Shown in pieces: positions 6,429-8,722 of a stretch of DNA of 8,722 nucleotides. The stretch comes from Caulobacter sp. (GTDB lineage: Bacteria; Pseudomonadota; Alphaproteobacteria; Caulobacterales; Caulobacteraceae): the NCBI GenBank assembly GCA_028291125.1, contig JAQGIN010000312.1:1-8722 (forward strand), written 5' to 3'. Position 1 is the first letter of the stretch, and every line of letters starts with the position of its first letter. The notes below the pieces were generated by a model. It saw only the letters and a list, made by a program, of their open reading frames with translations, made no database searches and had not been told where the DNA came from. Both the position numbers and the translations under genes were made by a program.

Positions 6429-7343
6429 ATGTCGACCTTTTCGCCCACCGACGCCGCCTTCGAAGGCTTCCGGATCACGCGGGAGAAGCCTCGGGCCGTC
6501 GCCGTCTGGGCCCTGGTCTATCTGGCGGTCAGCGTTCTGCTCAGCGTCATGACCATCTGGCTAGCCGGGCCCGAGCTGATGGCCCTGGAAACCTCCGGCG
6601 CCACCAGCAGCGCCGATCCCGCCGTGGCGATGGCCGCGTTCGGCAAGCTGATGCCGCTCTACGGCGTGCTGCTGCCGATCGGTCTGATCATCCAGGCGGT
6701 GATCGCCGCCGCCATCTACCGGGTGGTGATGCGGCCCACCGAGCCGGCCTTCCACTATCTCAAGCTCGGCCGCGACGAGCTGCGGCTGGTGCTGCTGACC
6801 CTGATCTATTTCTTCCTGGCCATCGCCAGCGTCTTCATCGTGGTGTTCGTCGCCGGGGTGGTCGCCGCCCTGCTGGCCATCGTCGCCGGACCCTTGGCGG
6901 CCGTGGTCGGGGTCGGGGTCGGACTGTTCGCCGCCGGCATCCTGGTGTGGCTGGGCGTGCGGCTGTCGCTGTGCGCGCCCCAGACCTTCGCCGAGGGCCG
7001 CCTGCGGCTGTTCGATTCCTGGCACCTGACCAAGGGCCATTTCTGGAGCCTGTTCGGGGCCTATTTCCTGTCCTTCGTCCTGGCCCTGGTGGTCGGCATG
7101 ATGGCTCTGATCATCATCGCCCTGCTGGCCACCGCCGCCGCCCTGGCGACCGGCGGCAGCCTGCACGACGCCGGCGCGGTGTTCCGCACCGACACCACTT
7201 CGGTGGCCGCCTATTTCAAGCCGGGCGTCATCGTTTCGACGGTGCTCAGCGCCGGCATGATGACCCTCTATTACGTGGTCATCTACGCCCCGGCCGCCGT
7301 GGCCTATCGCGACCTGACGGCGACCTCGAGCCGCGTGGAGTAG
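6429..7343 (+). CDS. Multi-pass inner-membrane protein of unknown function, 304 aa
   Basis: I cannot name the function. The protein is very hydrophobic, with about six membrane segments near residues 24-46, 76-98, 119-152 (possibly two), 155-178, 207-237 and 266-290. A short soluble N-terminus (TDAAFEGFRITREKPRAV) precedes the first. The region 180-210 between membrane segments carries the most conserved-looking stretch, RLSLCAPQTFAEGRLRLFDS followed by WHLTKGHFWSLFG. This resembles uncharacterised membrane proteins common in Caulobacter relatives; that is recollection, not a search. Nothing suggests a transporter motif, kinase or protease site. The start is ATG 6429 rather than TTG 6411, which overlaps the promoter-like site and AGGA. 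The gene stands alone on the plus strand, divergent from trmFO and convergent with the GST gene, whose stop codon is 31 bp away with no clear terminator between them. Codon use matches its neighbours, with no sign of recent transfer. Confidence 0.85.
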   Translation: MSTFSPTDAAFEGFRITREKPRAVAVWALVYLAVSVLLSVMTIWLAGPELMALETSGATSSADPAVAMAAFGKLMPLYGVLLPIGLIIQAVIAAAIYRVVMRPTEPAFHYLKLGRDELRLVLLTLIYFFLAIASVFIVVFVAGVVAALLAIVAGPLAAVVGVGVGLFAAGILVWLGVRLSLCAPQTFAEGRLRLFDSWHLTKGHFWSLFGAYFLSFVLALVVGMMALIIIALLATAAALATGGSLHDAGAVFRTDTTSVAAYFKPGVIVSTVLSAGMMTLYYVVIYAPAAVAYRDLTATSSRVE

Positions 7344-7374
7344 GCTCCGGTCTCGCCCCCTCGGGCCCGTGGCC

Positions 7375-7989
7375 TCAGGCGCCGGCGCTCGGCCGCGCCC
7401 CCACCCGCTCGCGCCAGGCGGCCAGCCGCCCGGCCTCGGCCGGCGGCTCCAGGCCGATGAAGGCGGCGAAGTCGATGGTGGTCTGGGCGACGATGTCGGC
7501 CATCGAATAGGCCTCGCCGGCCAGGAACGGGCGGTCGTCGGCCAGTTCGCGGTCCAGCCACAGCAGGGCGCGGCGCACGGTCTCGCGGTTGGATTCGCCG
7601 AACTCGGTGTTCTGCTGGAGCAGGCTGGCGGTGAACGGGTGGGCGTGACGCCAGAACATGCCGATCGGGACCAGCAGCTGGAACTCGATGCGCCGGATCC
7701 ACATGTCGATCCGCGCCTGGTCCAGGGCGTCACGCCCGAATAGCGGCGGGGCCGGGTGCAGGGCCTCCAGATAGCGGCAGATCGAGACGCTCTCGGTGAT
7801 GGTGGTCCCGCAGTCGAGCTCCAGCACCGGCACCTGACCCAGCGAGTTGCGGGCCTTGTGCTCGGGCGACTTGTGGCCGCCCTGGCGCATGCCGATCGCG
7901 ATCTCGGGCAGGTCGACGCCCTTCTCGGCCAGGAAGATCCGCACCCGCCGCGGGTTGGGCGCGGGATTGGCTTCGCCATAGAGCTTCAT
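7375..7989 (-). CDS. Glutathione S-transferase family protein
   Basis: Soluble 204-residue protein of the two-domain glutathione transferase fold, likely conjugating glutathione to electrophiles or reducing peroxides or disulfides; the substrate is unknown. The N-terminal thioredoxin-like domain (about 1-80) has the first strand MKLYGEAN followed by PAPNPRRVRIFLAEKG, the cis-proline motif QVPVLEL (P54), and TESVSICRYLE (E67-S68), which binds the glutamyl part of glutathione. The helical C-terminal domain (about 87-200) contains FLAGEAYSMADIVAQTTI, the conserved N-capping box and hydrophobic staple of GSTs (S162, D165). The usual active-site Ser, Cys or Tyr is not obvious in the first loop, where NPAPN stands. 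ATG 7989 is chosen over ATG 7995 because GGAGG lies six bases before the former and directly touches the latter. It follows uvrA on the same strand with an 86-bp gap and could be read from the uvrA transcript. Confidence 0.93.
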   Translation of the reverse strand: MKLYGEANPAPNPRRVRIFLAEKGVDLPEIAIGMRQGGHKSPEHKARNSLGQVPVLELDCGTTITESVSICRYLEALHPAPPLFGRDALDQARIDMWIRRIEFQLLVPIGMFWRHAHPFTASLLQQNTEFGESNRETVRRALLWLDRELADDRPFLAGEAYSMADIVAQTTIDFAAFIGLEPPAEAGRLAAWRERVGARPSAGA

Positions 7990-7995
7990 CGACAT

Positions 7996-8000
7996 CCTCC
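7996..8000 (-). promoter_or_regulatory. Ribosome binding site deciding the GST start
   Basis: The minus strand reads GGAGG followed by ATGTCGATG. The motif ends six bases before the ATG at 7989, a normal spacing, but directly abuts the ATG at 7995. The downstream ATG is therefore the likely start. Confidence 0.7.
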
Positions 8001-8009
8001 GCCTGCTCG

Positions 8010-8029
8010 ACGCCCTTCTGCGAGGGCGT
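8010..8029. other. Hairpin between uvrA and the GST gene
   Basis: ACGCCCT (8010-8016) pairs perfectly with AGGGCGT (8023-8029) around a 6-nt loop. It lies 46 bp after the uvrA stop codon and just upstream of the GST ribosome site. No T-run follows on the minus strand, so it is not a classical terminator. It may give partial termination or protect a processed 3' end, but it could be chance. Confidence 0.4.
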
Positions 8030-8075
8030 TCAAACAAGCGTTAGAGATAGCGCGGCGGCGTGGCAATCGGGCGAT

Positions 8076-8722
8076 CTAGGCCCGCTTGCTCTTCTTCAGT
8101 TCGGCGACGCGGTCCTTGCGGCGCGACTCGTGGCGGGCCAGCACGTCCTTCAGATAGCGCCCGGTCCAGCTGGCCGGGGTCGCGGCCACGGTCTGGGGCG
8201 AGCCGACCGCGACGATCTCACCGCCGCCGTCGCCGCCCTCGGGCCCGAAGTCGATCAGCCAGTCGGCGGTCTTCACCACGTCCAGATTGTGCTCGATGAC
8301 CACCACGGTGTTGCCCTGGTCGACCAGTTCGTGGAGCACCTCGAGCAGCTTCTTGGTGTCCTCGAAATGCAGGCCGGTGGTCGGCTCGTCGAGGATGTAC
8401 AGCGTCCGCCCGGTGGCCCGGCGCGACAGCTCCTTGGACAGCTTGACTCGCTGGGCCTCGCCGCCCGACAGCGTCGTCGCCGACTGGCCGACCTTGATAT
8501 AGGTCAGGCCCACTCGTTTGAGGGTCTCCATCTTATCGCGGATCGGCGGCACCGCCTTGAAGAAGTCGGCGGACTCCTCGACGGTCATGTCGAGAATGTC
8601 GGCGATGGTCTTGCCCTTGAACAGCACTTCCAGGGTTTCGCGGTTGTAGCGCTTGCCCTTGCAGACGTCGCAGGTGACGTAGACGTCGGGCAGGAAGTGC
8701 ATCTCGATCTTGATCAGGCCGT
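8076..8722 (-). CDS. uvrA: UvrA, excinuclease ABC subunit A, C-terminal part (5' end beyond window)
   Basis: DNA damage-recognition ATPase of nucleotide excision repair, acting with UvrB. The visible 214 residues are the last fifth or so of a protein usually about 950 long. They start within the second zinc finger: GLIKIEMHFLPDVYVTCDVC, with C17 and C20 as its second cysteine pair. The linker KGKRYNRETLEV follows. The rest is the second ATPase half-site: signature motif TLSGGEAQRVKLS (about 83-95), Walker B LYILDEPTTGLH with D111 and E112, and the switch histidine VVIEHN (H144). The usual GPEGGDGGG segment comes next. The tail ends in a basic stretch (ESRRKDRVAELKKSKRA), common in alphaproteobacterial UvrA. 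The reading frame is intact and continues past position 8722. No LexA box is visible because the promoter is outside the window. Confidence 0.98.
   Translation of the reverse strand, partial: GLIKIEMHFLPDVYVTCDVCKGKRYNRETLEVLFKGKTIADILDMTVEESADFFKAVPPIRDKMETLKRVGLTYIKVGQSATTLSGGEAQRVKLSKELSRRATGRTLYILDEPTTGLHFEDTKKLLEVLHELVDQGNTVVVIEHNLDVVKTADWLIDFGPEGGDGGGEIVAVGSPQTVAATPASWTGRYLKDVLARHESRRKDRVAELKKSKRA

Noticed and set aside
7344..7374. Possible bidirectional terminator between the convergent membrane protein and GST genes
   Set aside because: The 31-bp gap is GC-rich with a short CGGGCCCG palindrome, but has no stable stem-loop with a T-run in either direction.
6561..7979. 472-codon minus-strand frame across the GST and membrane protein genes
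   Set aside because: It covers the GST gene in a different frame and the membrane protein in antisense. Its Gln/Gly/His/Asp-rich second half is the shadow of hydrophobic codons.
8042..8066. Possible GST promoter on the minus strand (TTGCCAC ... GCTATCTC)
   Set aside because: The two elements resemble the Caulobacter promoter boxes, but the spacer is only 8 bp, shorter than the 10-14 expected.
1..8722. Mobile element, CRISPR array, toxin-antitoxin or defence system
   Set aside because: No transposase, integrase, terminal inverted repeats, spaced direct-repeat array or defence-type protein motif was seen on either strand. All large genes are conventional chromosomal types with uniform codon use.

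Overview
The window looks like a piece of a high-GC alphaproteobacterial chromosome, most likely from the Caulobacteraceae (Caulobacter/Phenylobacterium type). The reasons are the very GC-rich third codon positions, a very large TonB-dependent receptor of the Xanthomonas/Caulobacter kind with a GGGGGGA Shine-Dalgarno, the folate-dependent tRNA methyltransferase TrmFO, and a promoter-like site resembling the Caulobacter housekeeping consensus. This lineage call is an inference from style and gene content; no marker RNA gene is present.

Layout from left to right. Positions 1-758 (minus) hold the N-terminal 252 residues of an M20-type amidohydrolase (allantoate amidohydrolase / N-carbamoyl-L-amino-acid hydrolase family); its C-terminus lies beyond position 1. 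A GC-rich leader with one AT-rich island follows, then a strong rho-independent terminator at 987-1026. That terminator ends the 1151-residue TonB-dependent outer-membrane receptor gene at 1050-4505 (minus). The receptor's upstream region carries two copies of a 16-bp sequence, 42 bp apart, that look like operators. Next is trmFO at 4747-6165 (minus), then a 263-bp divergent intergenic region and a 304-residue multi-pass membrane protein of unknown function at 6429-7343 (plus). Convergent to it is a glutathione S-transferase gene at 7375-7989 (minus), preceded by the 3' end of uvrA at 8076-8722 (minus), which runs off the right edge.

The genes do not form one pathway. uvrA and the GST gene may be co-transcribed: same strand, 86-bp gap containing a small hairpin. 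The receptor appears to be a separately regulated transcription unit, with its own terminator and a probable local operator pair. trmFO and uvrA are housekeeping genes. I found no tRNA or rRNA gene, insertion sequence, CRISPR array or phage gene. The long plus-strand open frames opposite the receptor gene are shadows of its GC-rich codons.

I do not see a new multi-gene system here. The items most worth a second look are the helically phased operator pair upstream of the receptor, the four close cysteine pairs in the receptor barrel, and the membrane protein gene whose promoter-like site would give a leaderless or near-leaderless transcript.
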